From: Candidatus Blautia stercoripullorum
Lineage (GTDB): Bacteria; Bacillota; Clostridia; Lachnospirales; Lachnospiraceae
Direction of reading: 5' to 3'
Assembly: GCA_019120545.1 (NCBI GenBank)
Contig: DWUX01000133.1
Coordinates: 1-52,230, forward strand
Length of the DNA stretch: 52,230 nt
This document shows positions 42,031 to 51,817 of this stretch, piece after piece. A program made the position numbers and the translations under genes. How positions within the stretch are numbered: position 1 is the first letter of the stretch; each line of letters begins with the position of its first letter. The notes under the pieces are model-generated. The model saw nothing but the letters and a program-made list of their open reading frames with translations. It had not been told where the DNA came from and made no database searches.

Positions 42031-43272
42031 ATGAATAGTGGAGATACTGCTTTTATGATTATTTCGGCAGCGTTGGTGTTTTTTATGACCCCGGGCCTTG
42101 CCTTCTTTTATGGAGGACTTGTAAGAAGAAAAAATGTGGTAAATACTATGATGGCCTGTGTGGCTATCATGGGCGTTACTATTGTAATGTGGTGTCTGTT
42201 TGGATATTCTCTGGCTTTTGGCGGCAATCACGGAGGTGTTATCGGAGATTTCCGCTGGTTTGGCTTAAATGGAGTCGGAATGGAGGCTGGTCCATATGCA
42301 GACACTATTCCACATCTTGTTTTCTGTGCATTCCAGATGATGTTCGCAGTGATCACGCCGGCTCTTTTAACAGGCGCTCTGGTAGGCCGTATGCGGTTTA
42401 AAGCTTTGTTCCTGTTTATTATTTTATGGTCTATTGTGGTATACTATCCTTTAGCTCATATGGTATGGGGGGAAGGCGGCTTCCTGGCATCCATCGGTTC
42501 TGTTGACTTTGCAGGAGGAAACGTAGTGCATATCAGTTCAGGCGTCAGCGCTCTGACAATGGCGATTCTTCTTGGAAAACGCCGGGGATATGAGATGACG
42601 GTATACCGCGTTCATAATATTCCTTTTGTAGTGCTGGGAGCCACCATGCTGTGGTTTGGCTGGTTTGGATTTAACGCAGGAAGCTCTCTGGCGGCAGATG
42701 GTCTGGCAGCTCACGCATTTATGACCTCTGCTATCGCATCTGCAATGGCATTGCTGGTATGGATGCTTCTGGATGTGATCATGGATAAGAAACCTACTTT
42801 GGTAGGCGCTTCTACCGGTCTTGTAGTTGGCCTTGTGGCGATTACTCCAGGCGCTGGCTTTGTACCTATCTGGGCCTCTTTCATTATTGGCGGTCTGGTA
42901 AGTCCGATCTGCTACTTTGGAGTGAAATTAATAAAGAAGAAACTGAAGATCGATGATGCCTTAGATGCCTTCGGATGCCATGGGCTTGGCGGTATCTGGG
43001 GCGGTCTTGCAACCGGTATCTTTGGAATGTCTTCTATCAACGATGCGGCTCAGTGGAACGGGCTGGCTTTTGGGGAATATCGTCTGTTCCTGGCCCAGAT
43101 TCTTGGAATGGTGATCACTATTGCCGTGGCAGTAGTGGGAACTCTGATCTGTGCGGCAATCGTGAGAGCCATCACACCTCTCCGTGTAACCGTTAAAGAA
43201 GAGCAGATCGGTCTGGATATTACTCAGCACGGTGAAAGTGCATACCCCAGCTTTAACGGTCTGGATCAGTAA
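42031..43272 (+). CDS. amtB: ammonium transporter
   Basis: 413 residues with eleven predicted membrane helices. FYGGLVRRKNVVNTMM and GGNVVHISSGVSALTMAILLGKRRG are AmtB family signatures, the latter holding one pore His, with the second in the DAFGCHGLGGIWG stretch. It brings in ammonium or ammonia across the membrane. A PII gene follows 17 nt later, so it is controlled by PII binding as in other bacteria. Confidence 0.96.
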   Translation: MNSGDTAFMIISAALVFFMTPGLAFFYGGLVRRKNVVNTMMACVAIMGVTIVMWCLFGYSLAFGGNHGGVIGDFRWFGLNGVGMEAGPYADTIPHLVFCAFQMMFAVITPALLTGALVGRMRFKALFLFIILWSIVVYYPLAHMVWGEGGFLASIGSVDFAGGNVVHISSGVSALTMAILLGKRRGYEMTVYRVHNIPFVVLGATMLWFGWFGFNAGSSLAADGLAAHAFMTSAIASAMALLVWMLLDVIMDKKPTLVGASTGLVVGLVAITPGAGFVPIWASFIIGGLVSPICYFGVKLIKKKLKIDDALDAFGCHGLGGIWGGLATGIFGMSSINDAAQWNGLAFGEYRLFLAQILGMVITIAVAVVGTLICAAIVRAITPLRVTVKEEQIGLDITQHGESAYPSFNGLDQ

Positions 43273-43289
43273 TGTGAGGTGAGAGAAGT

Positions 43290-43646
43290 ATGATGATTAA
43301 AATAGAAGCAATGGTCAGAGAAGAAAAATTTGAAGATGTAAAGGCTGCCCTGGATGAGATAGGTGTAAATGGTCTGACTGTTTCACAGGTAATGGGAGTC
43401 GGTATTCAGAGAGGATATAAAGAGATTGTCAGAGGTATGCAGGTAGATATGCAGATGCAGCCTAAGATTAAATTTGAGATCGTGGTATCTTCTGAGGAAT
43501 GGGAGAAAAAAACCATTGACGCCATTCAGAAGGCTGCGTATACCGGTGAAACCGGAGACGGAAAGATTTTCAGTTATGAGATCAAGACTGCATATAAGAT
43601 CCGTACAAAAGAGACTGGATATGATGCTATCCAGGCCAGCGATTGA
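43290..43646 (+). CDS. glnK: PII nitrogen regulator, variant T-loop
   Basis: 118 residues. VREEKFEDVKAALDEIGVNGLTVS starts the PII fold, and TGETGDGKIF is the ATP-binding B-loop. The T-loop region reads QRGYKEIVRGMQVDMQMQPK and does not contain the RGAEYxVDF sequence with the Tyr51 uridylylation site of enteric GlnB/GlnK. It therefore probably works by ligand binding alone, blocking AmtB. Gene order amtB-glnK is standard. Confidence 0.92.
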   Translation: MMIKIEAMVREEKFEDVKAALDEIGVNGLTVSQVMGVGIQRGYKEIVRGMQVDMQMQPKIKFEIVVSSEEWEKKTIDAIQKAAYTGETGDGKIFSYEIKTAYKIRTKETGYDAIQASD

Positions 43647-43683
43647 TCATTAAAAACTGCTGGAGATAATAGATAAAGATATT

Positions 43684-43733
43684 TATCCCTTAAGGAAAAA
43701 GAGGAGACTTCCTTTTCCTTAGGGGATATTTTG
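43684..43733 (+). terminator. terminator after glnK
   Basis: A long stem (about 18 bp, TATCCCTTAAGG pairing with CCTTAGGGGATA) is followed by a short T-run. The following 137 bases before the next gene hold no ORF I would trust. Confidence 0.8.
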
Positions 43734-43870
43734 TTATAATGATAAAGAGTTCTTTTCGGACATTAAGAATATTAAAATCTCATAAATTTTCCATGTTGGA
43801 CTTTCTTTGTTCACAGGAAAGTGTTAAAATTTTTACCAGTGAATTACAACAGAGCAAAGGAAGAAAGAGA

Positions 43871-44494
43871 ATGAAGAGATCAGAACTACTTTCAGAAGAA
43901 ACTAAGAAAAAAGTAGAGAATTTTTTCTACTATTACAAATTTCATGTGCTGCTGGGGGCTTTTGTCCTGTTTTTTTTGATTATTTTTATCAAAGATATGG
44001 TGACAAAGACGGAATATGATTACAGCATTGCTTTTTTAGGAGATTATTCTCTGACAGAAGAAGACAGTCAGGCTTTGCAGACCTGGTTTCAGGAACATGG
44101 AGAAGATCTGAACGGAGACGGAGAGGTTCATGTTCAGCTTTCTGACTACAGCTGCCCGGATGAAGATGAAGACGGCTTTGATCCCCAGGTATTTGCCGCT
44201 ATGCAGACACGGTTTATCGTAGACGTTCAGGAGGGAACAAGCATGATATTTTTCCTAAACCAGGAAAAATATGAAGATTATAAGGATGAGGGCGTTTTTC
44301 CGGAAAATCTGGAAGACTATACACCTATCCAGGACTGTCAGGGATACAAGGACGCGGGAAGTCCTCAGTCCGCCGGAGAATATATGGTAACTCTGCGGAT
44401 GAGAGGCGAGGAAAGCGGGCTGAGCGAGGACGAAGAGACTCAGGAGTATTATTCGGCAAATGAAAAACTTCTCAGGGAGTTTATCGGAGAGTAG
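43871..44494 (+). CDS. single-pass membrane protein, uncharacterised
   Basis: 207 residues from ATG 43871 with AAAGGAAGAAAG upstream; the longer frame runs into the promoter region. One membrane helix (about 24-42) separates a short basic cytoplasmic tail from a large, acidic external region (Asp/Glu-rich, containing DLNGDGEV that looks like a calcium-binding loop). I do not know the family. It stands alone between terminated amtB-glnK and the DUF5685 operon. Confidence 0.65.
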   Translation: MKRSELLSEETKKKVENFFYYYKFHVLLGAFVLFFLIIFIKDMVTKTEYDYSIAFLGDYSLTEEDSQALQTWFQEHGEDLNGDGEVHVQLSDYSCPDEDEDGFDPQVFAAMQTRFIVDVQEGTSMIFFLNQEKYEDYKDEGVFPENLEDYTPIQDCQGYKDAGSPQSAGEYMVTLRMRGEESGLSEDEETQEYYSANEKLLREFIGE

Positions 44495-44661
44495 GGCTGC
44501 TGTACAGAAAAAAGAGACGGTTCTGCCAATGGAAAGAAAGGATGGCATTTTAAAAAGACATATAGTATAATGAGACAATGCGATGATGCCAGGATCAAAC
44601 AGCAGGAAAATATCCGGGGCATCATGTAGGCAGCAAAAGCTGCAGAAAGGTCCAGTATAAA

Positions 44662-45516
44662 ATGTTTGGATATGTAATGATTGATAAACCGGAACTAAAG
44701 GTGAGGGAATTCTACAGGTACAAGGCTTATTACTGCGGCTTGTGCCGGACTTTGAAAGAGGAATATGGGTTCCGGGGAAGGATGACACTTACTTATGACA
44801 TGACTTTTCTGATCATACTGCTCTCTTCTCTTTATGAGACGGAGAACAGGGAGTTTCCTTCTCATTGTCCTCTGCACCCGGTAAAAAAGATTCCTGTGAT
44901 CCAGAATGATATAGGAGAATATGGAGCAAAAATGAATATTCTTCTGACCTATTTTAAATTTGAAGACGACTGGAAAGATGACAAAAGTTTGGCGGGAATC
45001 GCAGGAATCCATCTTTTCAGAAAGAAAGCCTCCCAGATATGCAGGGAGTATCCAAGACAGGCCAGAGTAATAAAGAAACAGTTAAGACAGCTTGCCGTAT
45101 ATGAAGAACAAGGTCTTATGGATGTGGATATTGTGTCAGGCGCTTTTGGCGCTCTGATGGAAGAGCTTTTTGTGGTCCGGGAAGATTTCTGGGAAGAAAA
45201 TTTACGGAAATTCGGGTTTTATTTAGGAAAATTTATTTATATTATGGATGCATATGACGATCTTCCCAAAGACAGAGAATCCGGATCCTATAATCCGTTG
45301 AAGCTTACCAGAGAGAACTGCCGGAGTGAAGAGGAATATGAACAGACAGTACATCAGATGCTTATTATGATGATGGGAGAAGCAGCAGGGGCTTTTGAAA
45401 AGCTGCCCTGTATCCAGGAGGCAGAAATCCTTCGGAATATCCTTTATAGAGGTGTCTGGACTAAATATCAGAAAATACAAGAAAGACAGGAGAATCAAGA
45501 AAAAAATGGTCAATAA
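44662..45516 (+). CDS. DUF5685 family protein
   Basis: 284 residues, starting [20 protein letters not shown] followed by [14 protein letters not shown], the CGLC signature of DUF5685. Later [18 protein letters not shown] resembles an Asp-rich motif of isoprenoid-synthase-like helical proteins, which gives a hint of fold only. It regularly precedes a J-domain protein in Lachnospiraceae, as here, where the genes overlap by 11 nt. Function unknown. Confidence 0.8.
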   Translation: MFGYVMIDKPELKVREFYRYKAYYCGLCRTLKEEYGFRGRMTLTYDMTFLIILLSSLYETENREFPSHCPLHPVKKIPVIQNDIGEYGAKMNILLTYFKFEDDWKDDKSLAGIAGIHLFRKKASQICREYPRQARVIKKQLRQLAVYEEQGLMDVDIVSGAFGALMEELFVVREDFWEENLRKFGFYLGKFIYIMDAYDDLPKDRESGSYNPLKLTRENCRSEEEYEQTVHQMLIMMMGEAAGAFEKLPCIQEAEILRNILYRGVWTKYQKIQERQENQEKNGQ

Positions 45517-46138
45517 TCCTTATGAAGTATTAGGCGTTTCACCAAACGCCTCGAATGATGAGATAAAGAAAGCTTACCGGGACCTGAGCAGGAAATACCA
45601 TCCCGATTCTTATGTGGATAACCCCCTTGCCGATCTGGCAGAAGAAAAGTTCAAAGAGGTTCAGGAAGCCTATGATCAGATCATGAAAGAAAGGGACGGA
45701 GGATACCAGAGCGGATATGAGGGCTATGGAGGCAGCAGTTATCAGAATAGCGCTTCCAGTGAAGATAATCTTCAGTTTCAGGCTGTTTATAACTATATCA
45801 ACGCCCGGCAGTACCAGCAGGCTTTGAATGTACTTTCCAGAATGCAGAACAGAAACGCTCAGTGGTATTATCTCAGCGCCTGTGCCAATATGGGAATGGG
45901 AAACAACGTGAATGCTTTAAATCTGGCCCGTCAGGCCCAGAGTATGGATCCGGGAAACCCGGAATATGCCAATCTGGTAAACAGGCTGCAGTGGAACAGC
46001 AACCGGTATCAGGGAGGCGGATACTATGGAAGCGGAGGCGGCGGCGCTTCCTGCGGCACGGGAAATATGTGCTGTGACCTTTGCATTGCAGACCAGCTCT
46101 GCGAATGTATGGGAGGGGATCTTTGTTCATGCATATAA
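45506..46138 (+). CDS. J-domain protein with Cys-rich C-terminus
   Basis: 210 residues from ATG 45506. The N-terminal 65 residues are a J domain with the HPD tripeptide in KYHPDSY, so it should stimulate an Hsp70. A middle helical section has TPR-like repeats ([19 protein letters not shown]). The last ~35 residues are Gly-rich then Cys-rich ([21 protein letters not shown]), suggesting a metal-binding tail. No DnaJ zinc finger of standard type is present. Confidence 0.88.
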   Translation: MVNNPYEVLGVSPNASNDEIKKAYRDLSRKYHPDSYVDNPLADLAEEKFKEVQEAYDQIMKERDGGYQSGYEGYGGSSYQNSASSEDNLQFQAVYNYINARQYQQALNVLSRMQNRNAQWYYLSACANMGMGNNVNALNLARQAQSMDPGNPEYANLVNRLQWNSNRYQGGGYYGSGGGGASCGTGNMCCDLCIADQLCECMGGDLCSCI

Positions 46139-46668
46139 ATTCAAGAAAAATGGCAGTTTCCGGTCTGCTAATGGCTTTTGACGTGGTATTGATCATATTA
46201 AGCGGCGTTCTGGATTTTAACACTTTGTTTTTTCTGGCGGCGGCGGCTTTTCTGATCGGTGTGATCATAAGAGAATATGATCTGCGCTATGGCCTGGCAT
46301 TTTTTCTGGGATGCCTGATCTTAGGAGCTCTTCTGGCTCCCCAGAAGCTGTATTGTATTACTTATGCCATGATGGGAATTTATGTGTTGGGAGTAGAATA
46401 TATCTGGCGCTTTCTGGGGAATCATCCGGGTTGGAAAAACCGCAGGATGCTTTTGATCCTGGGAAAAGTGATCCTCTTTAATCTGATGTATCTTCCGGCA
46501 CTTTTTCTTTTCCCAAAGCTGCTTTTTGCGGGAGAGGTTTCCGGTGTGCTGCTTCTGATATTTGCCATCGGCGGACAGGCTGCCCTTTTTCTATTCGACA
46601 GAGCCTATGATTATTTTTTGATCCGTCTTTGGGAGCAGGTACGCGAAAAACTTTTCGGAAGAGGATAA
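46129..46668 (+). CDS. multi-pass membrane protein, uncharacterised
   Basis: 179 residues from ATG 46129 (GGGAGGGG upstream); an alternative start is at 46150. Five hydrophobic segments (about 10-28, 30-45, 55-75, 80-95, 115-135, with a sixth near 145). It overlaps the J-domain gene by 10 nt. There is no family I can name. Position suggests it acts with the DUF5685/J-domain pair, perhaps as membrane anchor. Confidence 0.65.
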   Translation: MHINSRKMAVSGLLMAFDVVLIILSGVLDFNTLFFLAAAAFLIGVIIREYDLRYGLAFFLGCLILGALLAPQKLYCITYAMMGIYVLGVEYIWRFLGNHPGWKNRRMLLILGKVILFNLMYLPALFLFPKLLFAGEVSGVLLLIFAIGGQAALFLFDRAYDYFLIRLWEQVREKLFGRG

Positions 46669-46681
46669 GAAGGTCTGAATC

Positions 46682-47581
46682 ATGAATTTAATAGAAATAC
46701 TTGGAGGGCCGCTGATCGGAGCGGTGATCGGTTATTTTACCAATTATATTGCGGTTAAAATGTTGTTTCATCCTTTAAAGCCTGTCAAAATAGGAGGAAA
46801 GGTTCTGCCTTTTACTCCCGGGATCATTCCCAAGGGGAAACCTCGTCTGGCAAAGGCTCTGGGGAAAGCAGTGGGAGAAAAGCTTTTCACTCATGAAGAT
46901 CTGAAAGCGATGCTTTTATCCAGAGAAATAAAGGAGAGCGTTCTGGATTCTGCGGTAAAGGGAATCCAGGAGGTGCAGAACAGCCAGGATTCTCTGGAAA
47001 CTTTTATGGAGCAGTATATTGACACTGAAGACTATGAACATATGAGGGGCCAGCTGGAAAAGCTCCTTACTGAAAAGATTACCCAGGGTCTGGAAAAATT
47101 GGATGTGGGCAGGATCATCGCGGAAGAAGGGGCCAAAGAAGTAAAGGAAAAATTTCAGGGTTCTATGGTATCCATGTTTTTAAAAGATGATCTGATCAAG
47201 TCTATAGCCGCACCTATAGGGGATAAGGTGGGAGAATACATTAAAGAAAACGGACGGGACAAGATCCGTCCTCTGGTGGTGGGAGAAATTGCCGCGGCGG
47301 AGAGCAGACCCATCTGCCAGTGGTTTGAACATATCCCCCTGGGAGAAGAAAAAATACGGCAGCTGGCCGACAGGCTCTATACCCGTATAGCTGAAGAAAA
47401 AGCCGGAGATCTGGCTGAAAAGTTCCAGATTGCCCAGGTAGTAGAAGAAAAAGTGAACTGTATGGACGTGGCGGAAGTAGAAGAAATCCTTCTGGGAGTC
47501 ATGAAAAAAGAATTAAATGCAGTGGTAAATCTGGGAGCCTTGATCGGTTTTGTGATCGGGCTGCTGAATCTATTGTTTTAG
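46682..47581 (+). CDS. DUF445 family membrane protein
   Basis: 299 residues. The N-terminal IGAVIGYFTNYIAVKMLFHP is diagnostic of DUF445/YheB, with one membrane segment at each end and a long helical cytoplasmic or external middle. The sequence GFVIGLLNLL closes the protein. The family is widespread in Firmicutes and has no settled function. Followed by a terminator. Confidence 0.88.
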   Translation: MNLIEILGGPLIGAVIGYFTNYIAVKMLFHPLKPVKIGGKVLPFTPGIIPKGKPRLAKALGKAVGEKLFTHEDLKAMLLSREIKESVLDSAVKGIQEVQNSQDSLETFMEQYIDTEDYEHMRGQLEKLLTEKITQGLEKLDVGRIIAEEGAKEVKEKFQGSMVSMFLKDDLIKSIAAPIGDKVGEYIKENGRDKIRPLVVGEIAAAESRPICQWFEHIPLGEEKIRQLADRLYTRIAEEKAGDLAEKFQIAQVVEEKVNCMDVAEVEEILLGVMKKELNAVVNLGALIGFVIGLLNLLF

Positions 47582-47591
47582 AAAAAAAGAC

Positions 47592-47641
47592 AGAGATGTT
47601 GTGTCTGAGAGGTTGAACTCGATGACAGCATCTCTTTTTTT
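47592..47641 (+). terminator. terminator after DUF445 gene
   Basis: AGAGATG (47592-47598) pairs with CATCTCT (47629-47635) with further inner pairing, and seven or more Ts follow. Confidence 0.85.
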
Positions 47642-47669
47642 ATACAAGTCTGTAAATTTACTGAAATAA

Positions 47670-47699
47670 TTGTGCTTCTTCCAGTCTGTATGATAGAAT
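47670..47699 (+). promoter_or_regulatory. promoter of citC operon
   Basis: TTGTGC (47670-47675), 18-bp spacer and TAGAAT (47694-47699) preceded by TGA, giving an extended -10. Confidence 0.6.
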
Positions 47700-47728
47700 A
47701 CAGATAGTTCATATGAAAGGGGAGAGTT

Positions 47729-48787
47729 ATGGAAGGATTTGAAATATATCTGGAAGAAGGTCATCCTTTTCGGGGAAGAAAACTAGAAAAAATGAAAAAA
47801 TTTTTAGAAAAACAAGGGCTGGACTGGGAAGAACAGATTCAGTATTCTGTGATGCTTTATACAAAAGATGGGAAAATTGCCGGCTGCGGTTCCCGCCAGG
47901 GAAATGTATTAAAATGCATTGCTGTAGATCCTGTATATCAAGGAGAAGGGCTTATGATGAAACTGATCTCAGCTTTGATGAAGAATGCATGGGAAGAGGA
48001 GATTTCTCATCTTTTTGTGTTTACAAAGCCGAAAAACAGAATTTATTTTCAGAATCTGGGATTCTGGCCGGTTATGGATACCCGGGATATGCTTCTTCTG
48101 GAAAATAAAAAGAACGGGATCCGGGAATATCTTGCAAAAGAAGCAGAGCCTTATCAGGAAAAGTTTGCCCTGAAGACCGGAGCTATTGTGATGAATGCCA
48201 ATCCATTTACAAGGGGACATAGATATCTGATCGAACAGGGAGGAGCAGACTGCGATCTTCTCCATGTCTTTGTGCTGTCGGAAGATGCGTCAGAATTTCC
48301 TTCTCAGGTGAGAATGGAGCTGGTAAAAAAAGGCTGTGAGGATCTGAAAAATGTTTTTGTTCATGGAAGTTCTGACTATCTGATCTCTCATGGAACTTTT
48401 CCAGATTATTTTCTGAAGGATAAAGCCAGAGCTTCCAGTGAGGCGGTCCTTCTTGATCTGAAGATATTCGGGACCTATTTCAAGGAGGCTTTTCATATTG
48501 ACTGCCGCTATGTGGGAGAGGAGCCCTTTTCTCAGATTACCAGGATATATAACCAGGAAATGAAAAAGGTTCTTCCCGAGTATGGCATAGAAGTGATCGA
48601 GATCCCCCGGTGCAGAAATAAAGAGCAGGTGATCAGCGCTACCTATGTCCGGAAAAAATTTTTAGAGGGAGACACAGAAGAACTGAAAGAACTGGTGCCT
48701 CCTGTGACTTACGATTATCTGACATCTGCTGAGGGTGAGAAACTCAGGGAAAAACTGCTGAACAGGGAGAAGAGAGATGAGAATTGA
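47729..48787 (+). CDS. citC: [citrate (pro-3S)-lyase] ligase
   Basis: 352 residues. A GNAT-like N-terminal domain (CIAVDPVYQGEGLMMKLIS) precedes a nucleotidyltransferase domain with NANPFTRGHRYLIE and the later ISATYVRKKF. CitC acetylates the prosthetic group of the citrate lyase acyl carrier protein, activating the enzyme. It overlaps the next gene (citXG) by 11 nt. The lyase subunit genes citDEF are not in the window. Confidence 0.92.
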   Translation: MEGFEIYLEEGHPFRGRKLEKMKKFLEKQGLDWEEQIQYSVMLYTKDGKIAGCGSRQGNVLKCIAVDPVYQGEGLMMKLISALMKNAWEEEISHLFVFTKPKNRIYFQNLGFWPVMDTRDMLLLENKKNGIREYLAKEAEPYQEKFALKTGAIVMNANPFTRGHRYLIEQGGADCDLLHVFVLSEDASEFPSQVRMELVKKGCEDLKNVFVHGSSDYLISHGTFPDYFLKDKARASSEAVLLDLKIFGTYFKEAFHIDCRYVGEEPFSQITRIYNQEMKKVLPEYGIEVIEIPRCRNKEQVISATYVRKKFLEGDTEELKELVPPVTYDYLTSAEGEKLREKLLNREKRDEN

Positions 48788-50231
48788 TCTTTGGACCAAA
48801 GGGAAGGAAGCTTCCCTGGGAGAAATATTAGACGCAAGAGAAAAACGGGTCCGGATCCAGAAGGAATTTCTGAAAAACGGAGCGCCTTCTCAGGTGAGCT
48901 TTACACTGAATATCCCAGGACCGGTAAAGGTTTTCCCTTTTACCCAATGGCTGTTTGAACTGGGAGACAGGCTTCTGGTGAAAGCAGTAGAAGAAGAAAA
49001 GGGAGAGGTGCTGGACAGACGGAAGAACAAGGCGAATACCGGATATGAAGGATTTTATTCTCTGTCTCTGCCTCCCGGAAAGGTAAAAGAGATCCTTACA
49101 CTGGCAGAGGAACATCATCCTTTAGGCAGGATGTTTGATTTTGATGTGCTGGACAGACAGGGCAGAAAGATTTCCAGACAGGAACTGGGATTTGATGAGA
49201 GAAAATGTCTGCTGTGCCGGGAACCTGCTTTTATCTGCAGCCGTTCCAGAAGACACAGCGCAGGAGAAGTTCTTGCCAGAGAAATAGAAATGATGGAATC
49301 TTTTTATATAGAAAGAATGTCTCTGTTCATCGGACAGATTATGGAGAAAAGCCTTCTCTATGAGGTAAATGCGTCTCTGAAGCCGGGACTTGTAGACCGG
49401 ATCCATAATGGGGCCCATCGGGACATGGAACTTTTGACTTTTGTGGACAGCGCTTATGCTCTTGTGCCTTATTTTACCTTATGTGCCAGAAAAGGGCTGG
49501 AATTTTCGGGAAAAGAAGAGGAACTTCCCGGGATGTTTGAAGAGCTGAGGTCCCTGGGAAAGGAAAGTGAAAAGATCATGAGGACTGCGGCAAAAGGAGC
49601 AAATCCTCATAAGGGTATGATCTTTTCCGGAGGAATTTTCTGCTTCTGCGCAGGATATGGGGCAGGCAGTTTGAAAATGGATTTTCAAGACGAAGATTTT
49701 CCAAAGGTCCTGAGCCGGCTGTGCAGGTGCCTGACAGAAAATTTATTGGAGGATTACAAAAAACTGGATCAGGTTCCTCCCGGCACCCATGGTGAAAAAT
49801 TGTATAAGGAGTATGGAGTCAGAGGAATCCGGGGAGAGGCTGCAGAAGGGTATCCCCATGTACTTGACAAGGGAATTTCCTTTTTTGAAAAAATGCTGGA
49901 GGAAGGGTACAGCCTGAACAAAGCAGGCCTTCTTACTCTGCTGCAATATATTGCTTCTATAGAAGATACGAATATGATGATACGTTCAGATTTTGACACG
50001 GTTCAGAAAATACAAAGAGAGATGAAAAGTTTTCTAAGCACAGCCGGTCCGGAACAGCAGCTGGAAATCATTCCCGCACTGGATGCATATTTTGTAAAGA
50101 AAAACATCAGTCCGGGAGGGAGCGCAGATATGCTGGCTCTCACCTATTTTCTGTATTTCCTGAAAAGGAAAAGGTGTCCTTTTGAAGTGTTTGAGATAGA
50201 AGGAGGAATGTGCCATGAGACTTTTGAATGA
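48777..50231 (+). CDS. CitX-CitG fusion for citrate lyase prosthetic group
   Basis: 484 residues. The first ~170 match CitX (ILDAREKRVRIQKEFL; LCREPAFICSRSRRHS at the end), which transfers the phosphoribosyl dephospho-CoA group to CitD. The rest matches CitG (LLYEVNASLKPGLVDRIHNGAHRDM; GANPHKGMIFSGG), which makes the triphosphoribosyl-dephospho-CoA precursor. Such fusions occur in some citrate-fermenting bacteria. It overlaps citC and the next hydrolase gene, indicating one transcript. Confidence 0.9.
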   Translation: MRIDLWTKGKEASLGEILDAREKRVRIQKEFLKNGAPSQVSFTLNIPGPVKVFPFTQWLFELGDRLLVKAVEEEKGEVLDRRKNKANTGYEGFYSLSLPPGKVKEILTLAEEHHPLGRMFDFDVLDRQGRKISRQELGFDERKCLLCREPAFICSRSRRHSAGEVLAREIEMMESFYIERMSLFIGQIMEKSLLYEVNASLKPGLVDRIHNGAHRDMELLTFVDSAYALVPYFTLCARKGLEFSGKEEELPGMFEELRSLGKESEKIMRTAAKGANPHKGMIFSGGIFCFCAGYGAGSLKMDFQDEDFPKVLSRLCRCLTENLLEDYKKLDQVPPGTHGEKLYKEYGVRGIRGEAAEGYPHVLDKGISFFEKMLEEGYSLNKAGLLTLLQYIASIEDTNMMIRSDFDTVQKIQREMKSFLSTAGPEQQLEIIPALDAYFVKKNISPGGSADMLALTYFLYFLKRKRCPFEVFEIEGGMCHETFE

Positions 50232-51168
50232 AAAAAATTTCAAAGATGAAATGGAAAGCTATGTAGAACCTTGCTTTTTAGCCTGGGGAAGAGAAAGCTG
50301 GTATACAAGAGAAAAAGGAAAAAATATTTTCTGCCTTTCTCTCCACAGGAAAGATCCAAAAGGTCTGATACTTATTTCTCATGGTTTTTGCGAAAGCGGA
50401 GAAAAATATAAGGAACTGGCCTGGTATTTCTATCAGGCAGGCTATACCGTATATATTCCGGAACACTGCGGACACGGGCGCTCCTATCGGCTGACAAAGG
50501 ACCTGTACAAGGTCCATGTGGATGATTTCCGAAGATATGTAAAGGATCTGAGTTTTATTGCCTCCCGGGCGGCTGGGGAAAATCCGGAAATCCCAATGTT
50601 TCTTTACGGACATTCTATGGGCGGAGCCATTGGGGCGGTAACGCTGGCAGAAAATCCGGGAAGGTTTCAGAAGGGGATCCTGAATGCCCCTATGATCCTC
50701 CACCGCACAGGAAACTTTCCGCCTTTCCTGGTCCATGGGGCTTCCTTTCTGGCCTGCGCTCTGGGGAAAGGAGAATGCTATGCTCCGGGACAGCATGGAT
50801 TCCGGGATGACGAAACTTTTGAAGAGAGCTCCTGCCTTTCCAGAGCCAGATTTGACTATTACTATGAAAAAAGAAGACAAATCCCTGCATTTCAGAATAA
50901 TGGGGCGAGCTGCCGGTGGGGGCTGGAGGCGTACCGCATGAGCCGGGAGATCTTAAGCCGTTCCTGGAAGAAAATTTCAGTACCGGTACTTCTGTTCCAG
51001 GCGGAAAAAGAGACTCTGGTGTATGCAGGCCCGCAGGAAAGACTGATCCGGCGGCTCCCGGAAGGCAGATTGATCAAAGTGCCGGGAGCAAAACATGAGA
51101 TATACAGAAGCGGAAATGACATACTAAAGCCTTATCTGAACAGAGTGCTGAACTTTTATCTTACCTGA
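50215..51168 (+). CDS. alpha/beta hydrolase, monoacylglycerol-lipase-like
   Basis: 317 residues overlapping the citXG stop by 17 nt. LISHGFCESGEKY is the oxyanion strand, YGHSMGGAIGAV carries the nucleophile Ser, VPVLLFQAEKETLV the acid region and GAKHEIYRS the His. This is the lysophospholipase/monoacylglycerol lipase type (PldB-like). It is cytoplasmic. Being coupled to the citrate lyase genes is unusual and gives no clear hint about substrate. Confidence 0.88.
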   Translation: MRLLNEKNFKDEMESYVEPCFLAWGRESWYTREKGKNIFCLSLHRKDPKGLILISHGFCESGEKYKELAWYFYQAGYTVYIPEHCGHGRSYRLTKDLYKVHVDDFRRYVKDLSFIASRAAGENPEIPMFLYGHSMGGAIGAVTLAENPGRFQKGILNAPMILHRTGNFPPFLVHGASFLACALGKGECYAPGQHGFRDDETFEESSCLSRARFDYYYEKRRQIPAFQNNGASCRWGLEAYRMSREILSRSWKKISVPVLLFQAEKETLVYAGPQERLIRRLPEGRLIKVPGAKHEIYRSGNDILKPYLNRVLNFYLT

Positions 51169-51208
51169 TAATAAAAGAAGATATTTAAAGAACGGGAGGA
51201 CTTTACAC

Positions 51209-51787
51209 ATGAATGAAAAAATAACAGTGAGAATGGAAAAAGATTATAAAGTATCCAAATGGTCGGGAGGCAGTACGACAGAGCTGTATCTTTATCCGGA
51301 GGATGGAGATTATAAGACAGGGAATTTCCAGCTGAGGATCAGCAGCGCTACTGTGGAGACGGAGAGATCGGAATTTACCAGTCTGCCGGGAGTGGAACGG
51401 TATTTGATGATCTTCCAGGGACACCTGGATATGATCCATGGAGAGGAAGAAAAAGTTTCTCTGGAACCTTATGAGGTGGATCATTTTGACGGGGGAGTGC
51501 CTACAGTCAGTTATGGAAAAGTCGTAGACTTTAATCTGATGCTGAAAAACGGAGGAAAAGGAAAGATGGAATCCCTGTGGCTGAAGCCAGGAGAAGAGCA
51601 GGAAATTATGCCTGAAGGAAAAGAGAATTTCCTGGCTGTATATGTCAAAGAAGGAAAAGCGGAGGCGGAGGACTGCTTTGTGGAAGAAGGCCGGATCCTG
51701 GTTCTGAAAAAGTGGGAAAAAGCCCTTGTGATCAAAAATCCGGGAACCGGGGAAGCAAAGATGGGAATCTGCAGAGCAGTTTTGTAA
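51209..51787 (+). CDS. HutD/Ves family protein
   Basis: 192 residues with the double cupin-like HutD fold: KWSGGSTTELYLYP, FQLRISSATVETERSEFTSLPGVERYLMIFQG. HutD is linked to histidine utilisation in some bacteria and Ves to cold in E. coli; the biochemical role is not settled. No hut genes are near. GGGAGG precedes the ATG. Confidence 0.88.
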   Translation: MNEKITVRMEKDYKVSKWSGGSTTELYLYPEDGDYKTGNFQLRISSATVETERSEFTSLPGVERYLMIFQGHLDMIHGEEEKVSLEPYEVDHFDGGVPTVSYGKVVDFNLMLKNGGKGKMESLWLKPGEEQEIMPEGKENFLAVYVKEGKAEAEDCFVEEGRILVLKKWEKALVIKNPGTGEAKMGICRAVL

Positions 51788-51817
51788 GAGGATCTATAGG
51801 GATATTAGCAAGGAGGA

